Program-made: the position numbers and the translations under genes
Shown: positions 32,507 through 40,264 of the stretch, piece by piece
Layout of the letters: every line of letters starts with the position of its first letter
Numbering within the stretch: position 1 is the stretch's first letter
Notes under the pieces: model-generated
The model's input: the letters and a program-made list of their open reading frames with translations, nothing else
What the model was told of the DNA's origin: nothing
The model's database searches: none
NCBI RefSeq assembly: GCF_004784465.1
Contig: NZ_SRRU01000007.1
Coordinates: forward strand, 249,091-313,090
Direction: 5' to 3'
From: Streptomyces griseoluteus
Lineage (GTDB): Bacteria; Actinomycetota; Actinomycetes; Streptomycetales; Streptomycetaceae
DNA: 64,000 bases

Positions 32507-33259
32507 ATGTCCGGCCACTCTAAATGGGCTACGACGAAGCACAAGAAGGCCGTGATCGACGCCAAGCGCGGCAAGCTCTTCGCGAAGCTCATCAAGAACA
32601 TCGAGGTCGCGGCCCGCATGGGCGGCGTCGACATCGAGGGCAACCCTACGCTCTACGACGCCATCCAGAAGGCGAAGAAGCAGTCGGTCCCCAACAAGAA
32701 CATCGACTCCGCGGTCAAGCGCGGCGGCGGCCTCGAGGCCGGCGGCGCCGACTACGAGACGATCATGTACGAGGGTTACGGCCCCAACGGTGTCGCGGTG
32801 CTCATCGAGTGCCTCACCGACAACCGCAACCGTGCCGCCTCCGACGTCCGTGTCGCCATGACCCGCAATGGCGGCAACATGGCCGACCCCGGCTCGGTGT
32901 CGTACCTGTTCAACCGCAAGGGCGTCATCATCGTCCCCAAGGGCGAGCTGACCGAGGACGACGTGCTCGGCGCCGTCCTGGACGCCGGTGCCGAGGAGGT
33001 CAACGACCTCGGTGAGTCCTTCGAGGTGCTCAGCGAGGCCACCGACCTGGTCGCGGTCCGCACCGCCCTCCAGGAGGCCGGCATCGACTACGACTCCGCC
33101 GACTCCAGCTTCGTCCCGACCATGCAGGTCGAGCTGGACGAGGACGGCGCCCGGAAGATCTTCAAGCTGATCGACGCCCTGGAGGACAGCGACGACGTCC
33201 AGAACGTCTTCGCCAACTTCGACGTGAGCGACGACGTCATGGAGAAGGTCGACGCGTAG
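32507..33259 (+). CDS. YebC/PmpR-family protein
   Basis: A 250-residue protein of the usual family length, with the signature SGHSKWATTKHKKAVIDAKR at the N-terminus. YebC-type proteins have been described as DNA-binding regulators and, more recently, as ribosome-associated factors that help translate proline stretches. The window also encodes EF-P and several proline-rich proteins. Start ATG 32507 follows AAGGAGA. Synteny with ruvCAB downstream is ancient and common. Confidence 0.94.
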   Translation: MSGHSKWATTKHKKAVIDAKRGKLFAKLIKNIEVAARMGGVDIEGNPTLYDAIQKAKKQSVPNKNIDSAVKRGGGLEAGGADYETIMYEGYGPNGVAVLIECLTDNRNRAASDVRVAMTRNGGNMADPGSVSYLFNRKGVIIVPKGELTEDDVLGAVLDAGAEEVNDLGESFEVLSEATDLVAVRTALQEAGIDYDSADSSFVPTMQVELDEDGARKIFKLIDALEDSDDVQNVFANFDVSDDVMEKVDA

Positions 33260-33465
33260 CGCCGCCGCGGGCTTGAGCGGTGGGCACGGGCCGGGGGGAC
33301 ACATCCCGCCGGCCCGTCGTCGTTGTCGGTGGCAGGGGCTAGCCTGGCGGTGTTCAGAAGATCACCGTCCACGGGCCGCGACCATCGATTGAGGGACCAC
33401 GACGGTGCTCAGCCACCTCCGCGAGAGCGGCGGCGGTTCAGCCGCAAAGAAGGGTTGGGGGCGGC

Positions 33466-34041
33466 GTGCGGGTACTCGGGGTGGACCCCGGACTGACGCG
33501 GTGCGGGGTGGGCGTGGTCGAGGGGGTCGCGGGACGGCCGCTCACCATGGTCGGCGTCGGTGTCGTCCGTACGCCCCCCGACGCCGAGCTGAGCCACCGG
33601 CTGCTCGCCGTCGAGCAGGGCCTCGAACAGTGGCTGGACGAGCACCAGCCGGAGTTCGTCGCCGTGGAGCGGGTCTTCAGCCAGCACAACGTCAGCACCG
33701 TCATGGGCACCGCCCAGGCCAGCGCCGTCGCCATGCTGTGCGCCGCCCGGCGCGGCATCCCGGTCGCCCTGCACACCCCCAGCGAGGTCAAGGCCGCCGT
33801 CACCGGCACCGGCCGCGCCGACAAGGCCCAGGTCGGCGCCATGGTCACCCGGCTGCTCCGGCTCAGCGCGCCCCCCAAGCCCGCCGATGCCGCCGACGCC
33901 CTCGCGCTCGCCATCTGCCACATCTGGCGCGCCCCCGCCCAGAACCGGCTCCAGCAAGCGGTCGACCGCCACACGGCCCAGAAAACGGTCCAGAGAACAG
34001 CACCGCGCACCGCCCACGCAACGAAAGGCCGAACGGCATGA
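33466..34041 (+). CDS. ruvC: Holliday junction endonuclease RuvC
   Basis: A 191-residue resolvase with GVDPGLTRCG (first catalytic Asp), VAVERVFSQHNVST (Glu) and the C-terminal acidic pair in KPADAADALALAICH. It cleaves four-way junctions exposed by RuvAB. GTG 33466 follows a GGGGG ribosome binding site. It overlaps ruvA as ATGA. Confidence 0.95.
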   Translation: MRVLGVDPGLTRCGVGVVEGVAGRPLTMVGVGVVRTPPDAELSHRLLAVEQGLEQWLDEHQPEFVAVERVFSQHNVSTVMGTAQASAVAMLCAARRGIPVALHTPSEVKAAVTGTGRADKAQVGAMVTRLLRLSAPPKPADAADALALAICHIWRAPAQNRLQQAVDRHTAQKTVQRTAPRTAHATKGRTA

Positions 34042-34643
34042 TCGCCTTCGTCAGCGGCACCGTCGCCGCCCTCGCCCCCGACTCGGCGGTCGTCGCGGTC
34101 GGCGGGGTCGGCATGGCCGTCCAGTGCACGCCCGACACCCTGGCGAAGCTCCGCGTCGGTCAGGAGGCCCGGCTGCACACCTCGCTCGTCGTCCGGGAGG
34201 ACTCGCTCACCCTGTACGGCTTCGCCGACGACGACGAGCGCCAGGTCTTCGAGCTGCTCCAGACCGCCAGCGGCGTCGGCCCCCGCCTCGCCCAGGCCAT
34301 GCTCGCCACCCACCGCCCGGACGCGCTGCGCCGTGCCGTCGCCACCGCCGACGAGAAGGCCCTCACCGCCGTGCCCGGCATCGGCAAGAAGGGCGCGCAG
34401 AAACTGCTGCTGGAGCTGAAGGACCGCCTCGGCGCCCCCACCGGCGCCCCCGCCGTCGGCGCCCCGGTGAGTCAGGGCTGGCGCGACCAGTTGCACGCGG
34501 CCCTCATCGGCCTGGGCTACGCCACCCGCGAGGCCGACGAGGCCGTCACCGCCGTGACCCCGCAGGCCGAGGCGGCGGGCGGCGCCCCCCAGGTCGGCCA
34601 GCTGCTCAAGGCCGCCCTCCAGACCCTGAACCGCGCCCGCTGA
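34038..34643 (+). CDS. ruvA: Holliday junction DNA helicase subunit RuvA
   Basis: A 201-residue protein with an N-terminal OB domain (MIAFVSGTVAAL, VREDSLTLYGF), two helix-hairpin-helix motifs (SGVGPRLAQAML, PGIGKKGAQKLLLEL) and a C-terminal RuvB-binding domain (LIGLGYATREADEAV). It binds junctions as a tetramer and loads RuvB. ATG 34038 overlaps the ruvC stop. Confidence 0.96.
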   Translation: MIAFVSGTVAALAPDSAVVAVGGVGMAVQCTPDTLAKLRVGQEARLHTSLVVREDSLTLYGFADDDERQVFELLQTASGVGPRLAQAMLATHRPDALRRAVATADEKALTAVPGIGKKGAQKLLLELKDRLGAPTGAPAVGAPVSQGWRDQLHAALIGLGYATREADEAVTAVTPQAEAAGGAPQVGQLLKAALQTLNRAR

Positions 34644-34673
34644 CCCGCGCGCATCCCGCTAGGAGCACCTGAA

Positions 34674-35744
34674 GTGAACTGGGACGACACGACGGACGGC
34701 GCCGCCGCGGAACGGCTGGTGGACACCGCCGCCGACCGGGAGGACCAGGCCGTCGAGGCCGCCCTGCGCCCCAAGGACCTCGGCGAGTTCATCGGCCAGG
34801 AGAAGGTGCGCGAACAGCTCGACCTCGTGCTGCGCGCCGCCCGCGCGCGCGGCGCCACCGCCGACCACGTGCTGCTCTCCGGCGCCCCCGGCCTCGGCAA
34901 GACCACCCTGTCGATGATCATCGCGGCCGAGATGGGCGCCCCCATCCGCATCACCTCCGGCCCCGCCATCCAGCACGCCGGCGACCTCGCCGCGATCCTT
35001 TCCTCCCTCCAGGAGGGTGAGGTCCTCTTCCTGGACGAGATCCACCGCATGTCCCGGCCCGCCGAGGAGATGCTGTACATGGCGATGGAGGACTTCCGGG
35101 TCGACGTCATCGTCGGCAAGGGCCCCGGCGCCACCGCCATCCCGCTGGAGCTGCCCCCGTTCACCCTGGTCGGCGCCACCACGCGCGCGGGTCTGCTGCC
35201 GCCCCCGCTGCGCGACCGCTTCGGTTTCACCGCGCACATGGAGTTCTACGAGCCGCGCGAACTCCAGCGGGTCGTGCACCGCTCGGCCGCCCTGCTGGAC
35301 GTCGAGATCGACCCGTCCGGCGCCGCCGAGATCGCCGGCCGCTCGCGCGGCACGCCCCGGATCGCCAACCGCCTGCTGCGCCGGGTGCGGGACTACGCCC
35401 AGGTCAAGGCGGACGGCCTGATCACCGAGGACATCGCGGCCGCCGCCCTCGCCGTCTACGAGGTGGACGAGCGCGGCCTCGACCGGCTCGACCGGGGCGT
35501 GCTGGAGGCGCTGCTGAAACTGTTCGGCGGCGGCCCGGTGGGCCTTTCCACGCTGGCCGTCGCGGTGGGGGAGGAGCGGGAGACGGTGGAGGAGGTCGCC
35601 GAACCGTTCCTGGTGCGCGAGGGCCTGCTCGCGCGCACCCCGCGCGGGCGCGTGGCCACCCCGGCCGCCTGGAACCACCTGGGGCTCACCCCACCGCAGC
35701 GGCCGGCCACGGGAAACGGACAACAAGACTTGTTCGGGGCGTGA
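34674..35744 (+). CDS. ruvB: Holliday junction DNA helicase motor RuvB
   Basis: A 356-residue AAA+ ATPase. Walker A is GAPGLGKTTLS, Walker B is LFLDEIHRM, sensor 1 is GATTRAG, and the winged-helix C-terminus is present (GPVGLSTLAVAVGEE). GTG 34674 follows AGGAGC. It drives branch migration with RuvA. Confidence 0.97.
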   Translation: MNWDDTTDGAAAERLVDTAADREDQAVEAALRPKDLGEFIGQEKVREQLDLVLRAARARGATADHVLLSGAPGLGKTTLSMIIAAEMGAPIRITSGPAIQHAGDLAAILSSLQEGEVLFLDEIHRMSRPAEEMLYMAMEDFRVDVIVGKGPGATAIPLELPPFTLVGATTRAGLLPPPLRDRFGFTAHMEFYEPRELQRVVHRSAALLDVEIDPSGAAEIAGRSRGTPRIANRLLRRVRDYAQVKADGLITEDIAAAALAVYEVDERGLDRLDRGVLEALLKLFGGGPVGLSTLAVAVGEERETVEEVAEPFLVREGLLARTPRGRVATPAAWNHLGLTPPQRPATGNGQQDLFGA

Positions 35745-35907
35745 GAGCGGCGCACTGGCCCCAGGAGGAACCCAGGTGCCATGCTGAGCGTTGTTCCATG
35801 CGCGCGGACTCGCTTAGACTCCGCCGATGCCGCCCTTGTGGGCGACGCCGACCAGCCCCCTCCAACAGGCCGCTCCCCGCGCGGTCGCGCGAAGGAAATT
35901 CCGTCCC

Positions 35908-36450
35908 GTGAATGTCTATACCCTTCTCCCCTTCATCGTGCTCATCGCGGTCATGTTCCTGATGACGCGCTCGGCCAAGAAGAAGCAGCAGCAGGCCGCC
36001 AACATGCGGAACGAGATGCAGCCCGGTTCGGGCGTCCGCACGATCGGGGGAATGTACGCGACGGTCAAGGAGGTCACGGAGGACACCGTCCTCCTCGACG
36101 CCGGGCCGGGCGTCGAGCTGATCTTCGCCAAGAACGCGATCGGCGCCGTCCTCTCCGACGACGAGTACAACCGCATCATCCACGGCATCGAGCACGACCT
36201 TAAGCCGGACGCCGAGATCGTCCCGGACGACGCCTCCTCCCTCACCGCCGCCGACGCCGAGCACAAGGCCGTCGACTTCGGCAAGAAGGACGCCGCCGAG
36301 GAGACCGCCGTGGCCGAGGACAAGACGCTCGCCGACAAGGCCGAGACCGTCGAGCCCGCCGCCAAGGACGACACCGTCGTGAACAAGCCGGAGACGGCCG
36401 AGCCGGCCGAGGCGCCGAAGAAGACCGACGGCGACACCGACGCGAAGTAG
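35908..36450 (+). CDS. yajC: Preprotein translocase accessory subunit YajC with acidic tail
   Basis: A 180-residue protein. The first 95 or so residues are a normal YajC: one membrane segment (YTLLPFIVLIAVMFLMT), the basic SAKKKQQQ, and GSGVRTIGGMYATVKEV. The remaining 85 residues form an Ala/Glu/Asp/Lys-rich, highly charged tail (for example KKDAAEETAVAEDKTLADK) absent from E. coli YajC. GTG 35908 follows AAGGA. It is the first gene of the secDF unit. Confidence 0.93.
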   Translation: MNVYTLLPFIVLIAVMFLMTRSAKKKQQQAANMRNEMQPGSGVRTIGGMYATVKEVTEDTVLLDAGPGVELIFAKNAIGAVLSDDEYNRIIHGIEHDLKPDAEIVPDDASSLTAADAEHKAVDFGKKDAAEETAVAEDKTLADKAETVEPAAKDDTVVNKPETAEPAEAPKKTDGDTDAK

Positions 36451-36594
36451 TCACGTCCCCGGGGCGTCCCGGCGCCTCTCACGGGGCGCGCGGCACGCCC
36501 CGGACGCCTCTGTTTCCCGCACGGAATCCCGACACCATGTCATGGCCACCGGCGCCCACGGCGCACCGGGCGGCCCGAGAGGGAGTACGAGAAG

Positions 36595-38376
36595 GTGGCA
36601 GCACCTAAGAAGGGCCGGGGCGCGAGTGCCCAGAGCAAGCCAGGGCGCTCGCTGGTCCTCATCCTGATCGCCATCGTGGCGATGACCGGGGGCATGTTCC
36701 TCGCCGGTCACACCACCCCGCGTCTCGGCATCGACCTTGCCGGCGGTACGAGCATCACGCTCAAGGCGAAGGCCGACCAGGGGTCGGCGATCAACAAGGC
36801 CAACATGGACACCGCGGTCGACATCATGAACCGCCGTGTCAACGGCCTTGGTGTCTCCGAGGCCGAGGTGCAGACCCAGGGCGACGATCACATCATCGTC
36901 AACATCCCCAAGGGCACCAACTCCAAGGAGGCCCAGCAGCAGGTCGGCACCACCGCCAAGCTGTACTTCCGCCCGGTCCTGGCCAGCGAGCCCAGCGGCG
37001 GCGCGGCCCCCAAGCCGTCGCCGAGCACCTCCTCCGGCGCCAGCGGCTCCCCGAGCCCGGCCGCCAGCCCCTCCGGCGACCAGAAGGCGACCTCGCCCTC
37101 CGGTGCCCCCTCGCCGAACGCCACGGCCACCTCGCAGGGCCGCGCCGTCAGCGACGCGCTGAAGGCCGACGCCACCCCGTCGCCCGCCGGCTCCGCGAGC
37201 GCCAAGTCCTCCGGCGCCCCGGCGAAGCCCTCGCCGACGCCCAGCGCCAACGCGGACGCCGCGAAGCTCCAGGCCCAGTACGCGGCCCTGGACTGCACCA
37301 AGCCCGCCGAGCGCGCCAAGGTCGGCAAGGCCGGCAAGCCCGGTGAGCCCACCGTGGCCTGCGGCGAGATCGACAAGGTCTGGTACAAGTACGTGCTCGG
37401 CCCCGCCGCCGTGGACGGCACCGAGGTGAAGAACGCCAAGGCGGTCTTCGACACCCAGGGCGCCTCCGGCTGGCAGGTGCAGATGAACTTCACCTCCTCC
37501 GGCGCCAAGAAGTTCGCCGACATCACCGGCGAGCTGGCCAAGAACCAGCAGCCGCAGAACGAGTTCGGCATCGTCCTCGACGGCGACGTGGTCTCCAGCC
37601 CGTACGTGCAGCAGGCCATCACCGGCGGCCAGGCCGAGATCTCCGGCCGGTTCACGCAGGAGGAGGCCCAGAGCCTCGCCAACATGCTGTCCTACGGCGC
37701 GCTCCCGCTGTCCTTCCAGGAGGAGACCGTCACCACGGTCACCGCGGCCCTCGGCGGCGAGCAGCTCAAGGCGGGCCTCCTCGCGGGCGCCATCGGCCTC
37801 GTGCTGGTCGTGATCTACCTGGTGGCCTACTACCGCGGTCTGTCGCTGGTGGCCATGGCCTCCCTGCTGGTCTCCGCGATCCTCACCTACGTGATCATGT
37901 CGCTGCTCGGCCCGGCCATCGGCTTCGCGCTGAACCTGCCCGCCGTCTGCGGTGCCATCGTCGCCATCGGTATCACCGCGGACTCGTTCATCGTGTACTT
38001 CGAACGCATCCGGGACGAGATCCGCGAGGGCCGCAGCCTGCGCCCCGCCGTGGAGCGGGCCTGGCCGCGCGCCCGGCGCACCATCCTGGTCTCCGACTTC
38101 GTGTCGTTCCTCGCCGCCGCCGTACTGTTCATCGTCACCGTCGGCAAGGTCCAGGGCTTCGCGTTCACGCTCGGCCTGACCACCGTCCTCGACGTCGTGG
38201 TGGTCTTCTTCTTCACCAAGCCGCTCATGACGCTGCTGGCCCGCCGCAGGTTCTTCGCCGACGGTCACAAGTGGTCCGGCCTCGACCCGCGGAGCCTGGG
38301 CGCCAAGCCCCCGCTGCGCCGCACCCGCCGTCCTTCCGGTCCCACCACGGGCCCCGTCGACCCCAAGGGGGCGTGA
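36595..38376 (+). CDS. secD: Protein translocase subunit SecD with Ser/Pro/Ala-rich insert
   Basis: A 593-residue RND-type translocase component: one N-terminal membrane segment, a large external domain, and five C-terminal segments (GLLAGAIGLVLVVIYLVAYY onward). The signature GIDLAGGTSITLKA is present. Within the external P1 domain, residues about 140-222, is a low-complexity insert rich in Ser, Pro and Ala (SGASGSPSPAASPSGD). Such inserts are seen in other streptomycetes and are not in E. coli SecD. GTG 36595. secF follows after 3 bp. Confidence 0.95.
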   Translation: MAAPKKGRGASAQSKPGRSLVLILIAIVAMTGGMFLAGHTTPRLGIDLAGGTSITLKAKADQGSAINKANMDTAVDIMNRRVNGLGVSEAEVQTQGDDHIIVNIPKGTNSKEAQQQVGTTAKLYFRPVLASEPSGGAAPKPSPSTSSGASGSPSPAASPSGDQKATSPSGAPSPNATATSQGRAVSDALKADATPSPAGSASAKSSGAPAKPSPTPSANADAAKLQAQYAALDCTKPAERAKVGKAGKPGEPTVACGEIDKVWYKYVLGPAAVDGTEVKNAKAVFDTQGASGWQVQMNFTSSGAKKFADITGELAKNQQPQNEFGIVLDGDVVSSPYVQQAITGGQAEISGRFTQEEAQSLANMLSYGALPLSFQEETVTTVTAALGGEQLKAGLLAGAIGLVLVVIYLVAYYRGLSLVAMASLLVSAILTYVIMSLLGPAIGFALNLPAVCGAIVAIGITADSFIVYFERIRDEIREGRSLRPAVERAWPRARRTILVSDFVSFLAAAVLFIVTVGKVQGFAFTLGLTTVLDVVVVFFFTKPLMTLLARRRFFADGHKWSGLDPRSLGAKPPLRRTRRPSGPTTGPVDPKGA

Positions 38377-38379
38377 GCG

Positions 38380-39489
38380 ATGTCGAAACTCGGTAACCTC
38401 GGCGCGCGGCTGCACCGCGGCGAAGTCAGCTACGACTTCATCGGCAAGCGCAAGATCTGGTACGGCGTCTCCATCCTGATCACCATCACGGCCATCCTCG
38501 GCCTGGCGGTGCGCGGCCTGAACATGGGCATCGACTTCCAGGGCGGCGCCGTCTTCACCACCCCGACCAAGATGAGCGCCTCGGTCGCCCAGGTCGAGAA
38601 GTACGCCCACGACGCAGCCGGTCACGAGGCCGTCGTGCAGAAGCTCGGCAACGGCAGCCTGCGCATCCAGATCGCCGGCCTCGACACCGCCAAGTCCGAC
38701 CAGGTCAAGCAGACCCTGGCCAAGGACCTGAAGCTCGACCCCGAGCGGCTCAACGCCGACCTGGTCGGCCCGAGCTGGGGCGAGCAGATCGCCAACAAGG
38801 CGTGGCAGGGCCTGGCGATCTTCATGGTGCTCGTGGTGATCTACCTGGCGATCGCCTTCGAGTGGCGCATGGCCGTCGCGGCCCTCGTCGCGCTGATCCA
38901 CGACATCACCATCACCGTCGGCATCTACGCCCTCGTCGGCTTCGAGGTCACGCCCGGCACGGTCATCGGTCTGCTGACCATCCTCGGTTACTCGCTCTAC
39001 GACACGGTCGTCGTCTTCGACAGCCTCAAGGAGCAGACCAAGGACATCACCAAGCAGACCCGCTTCACCTACAGCGACATCGCCAACCACTCGATCAACA
39101 GCACCCTGGTGCGCTCCATCAACACCACGGTGGTCGCCCTCCTCCCGGTGGCGGGCCTGCTGTTCATCGGCGGCGGTTTCCTCGGAGCGGGCACCCTCAA
39201 CGACATCTCCCTGTCGCTGTTCGTCGGCCTCGCGGCCGGCGCGTACTCCTCGATCTTCATCGCCACGCCGCTCGTCGCCGACCTCAAGGAGCGCGAGCCG
39301 GCGATGAAGGCCCTCAGGAAGCGGGTCATGGCCAAGCGTGCCCAGGCCGCGGCCGGAGAGGCCCAGGGGGAGTCCCGGTCCGCCACCGGAGAACCGTCCG
39401 ACGGCGCGGCGCCCGCTGTGGTGGGCCCGCGCGACCAGTCCGTGACCCGCAACCGGGGCCGCGGCCGACCCTCTGGAAAGCGCCGATGA
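38380..39489 (+). CDS. secF: Protein translocase subunit SecF
   Basis: A 369-residue protein with six predicted membrane segments. The family signature is MGIDFQGGAVF, followed by the conserved block TILGYSLYDTVVVFDSLKEQ. The cytoplasmic tail from about 320 is Ala/Gly/Arg-rich. With SecD it uses the proton gradient to complete export. The stop overlaps apt as ATGA. Confidence 0.95.
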   Translation: MSKLGNLGARLHRGEVSYDFIGKRKIWYGVSILITITAILGLAVRGLNMGIDFQGGAVFTTPTKMSASVAQVEKYAHDAAGHEAVVQKLGNGSLRIQIAGLDTAKSDQVKQTLAKDLKLDPERLNADLVGPSWGEQIANKAWQGLAIFMVLVVIYLAIAFEWRMAVAALVALIHDITITVGIYALVGFEVTPGTVIGLLTILGYSLYDTVVVFDSLKEQTKDITKQTRFTYSDIANHSINSTLVRSINTTVVALLPVAGLLFIGGGFLGAGTLNDISLSLFVGLAAGAYSSIFIATPLVADLKEREPAMKALRKRVMAKRAQAAAGEAQGESRSATGEPSDGAAPAVVGPRDQSVTRNRGRGRPSGKRR

Positions 39490-40025
39490 CCTCCATCCAG
39501 GAGCTGCTGCTCAGCCGTATCCGCGACGTGGCCGACTACCCGGAGCCGGGTGTGATGTTCAAGGACATCACCCCGCTCCTGGCCGACCCCGCCGCGTTCA
39601 CGGCCCTCACCGACACGCTGGCCGAACTCGCCACGGCCACCGGGGCCACCAAGATCGTCGGCCTGGAGGCGCGGGGCTTCATCCTGGGCGCGCCGGTCGC
39701 CGTCCGCGCGGGACTCGGCTTCATCCCCGTCCGCAAGGCCGGCAAGCTCCCCGGAGCGACGCTGCGCCAGGCGTACGACCTGGAGTACGGCTCCGCCGAG
39801 ATCGAGGTGCACGCCGAGGACCTGTCCGACGGTGACCGCGTGTTCATCGTGGACGACGTGCTCGCCACCGGCGGCACCGCCGAGGCCGCGATCAAGCTGA
39901 TCGAGCGCGCCGGCGCACGCGTCTCGGGCGTAGCCGTCCTCATGGAACTGGGCTTCCTCCAGGGCCGGGCCCGCCTGGAGTCCGCCCTGAACGGCGCGCC
40001 CCTGGAGGCGCTGCTCCAGGTCTGA
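39486..40025 (+). CDS. apt: Adenine phosphoribosyltransferase
   Basis: A 179-residue type I phosphoribosyltransferase. The PRPP-binding loop is VFIVDDVLATGGTAEAAI and the family N-terminus is RDVADYPEPGVMFKDITPLL. It salvages adenine to AMP. ATG 39486 overlaps the secF stop. Position between secF and rsh is conserved in actinobacteria and links purine salvage to ppGpp metabolism. Confidence 0.95.
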   Translation: MTSIQELLLSRIRDVADYPEPGVMFKDITPLLADPAAFTALTDTLAELATATGATKIVGLEARGFILGAPVAVRAGLGFIPVRKAGKLPGATLRQAYDLEYGSAEIEVHAEDLSDGDRVFIVDDVLATGGTAEAAIKLIERAGARVSGVAVLMELGFLQGRARLESALNGAPLEALLQV

Positions 40026-40045
40026 ACCGGACCGAGCGGACCCTG

Positions 40046-40093
40046 AGCGGCCGCGAGCGCACCGGGCCGTCCCGGCCCGCGCTCGCGGCCGCT
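40046..40093. terminator. Terminator after apt
   Basis: A 15-bp stem AGCGGCCGCGAGCGC and its complement encloses an inner GGGCC/GGCCC helix with a small bulge. It lies 20 bp past the apt stop. Confidence 0.8.
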
Positions 40094-40264
40094 CCGCGTT
40101 TCACGGCCTCCGGGATCCGGCCGCCGGAATCCACCATCCGTCCCACGTGTTCCACTGGTGGGCCGTTCTCCCCACCGCCTGAAGGCGATGGCGGGGCGCG
40201 GGATCGCTACCATGGGGTTTCCGGAGCCTGACCGGGGGACCCGGATCGCGCACTAGGAGTCCTC

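Noticed and set aside
33405..34643. Continuous frame starting at GTG 33405 through ruvC into ruvA
   Set aside because: The real ruvA starts at ATG 34038 in this frame; the upstream part is an Arg/Gly-rich shadow of ruvC.
36451..39090. Minus-strand frame of 879 codons opposite secD-secF
   Set aside because: It covers two clear genes, has Asp/Gly/Val-rich low-complexity translation, and shows no family motif. Similar antisense shadows at 19841-21550, 40253-42703 and 50987-53644 were rejected for the same reason.
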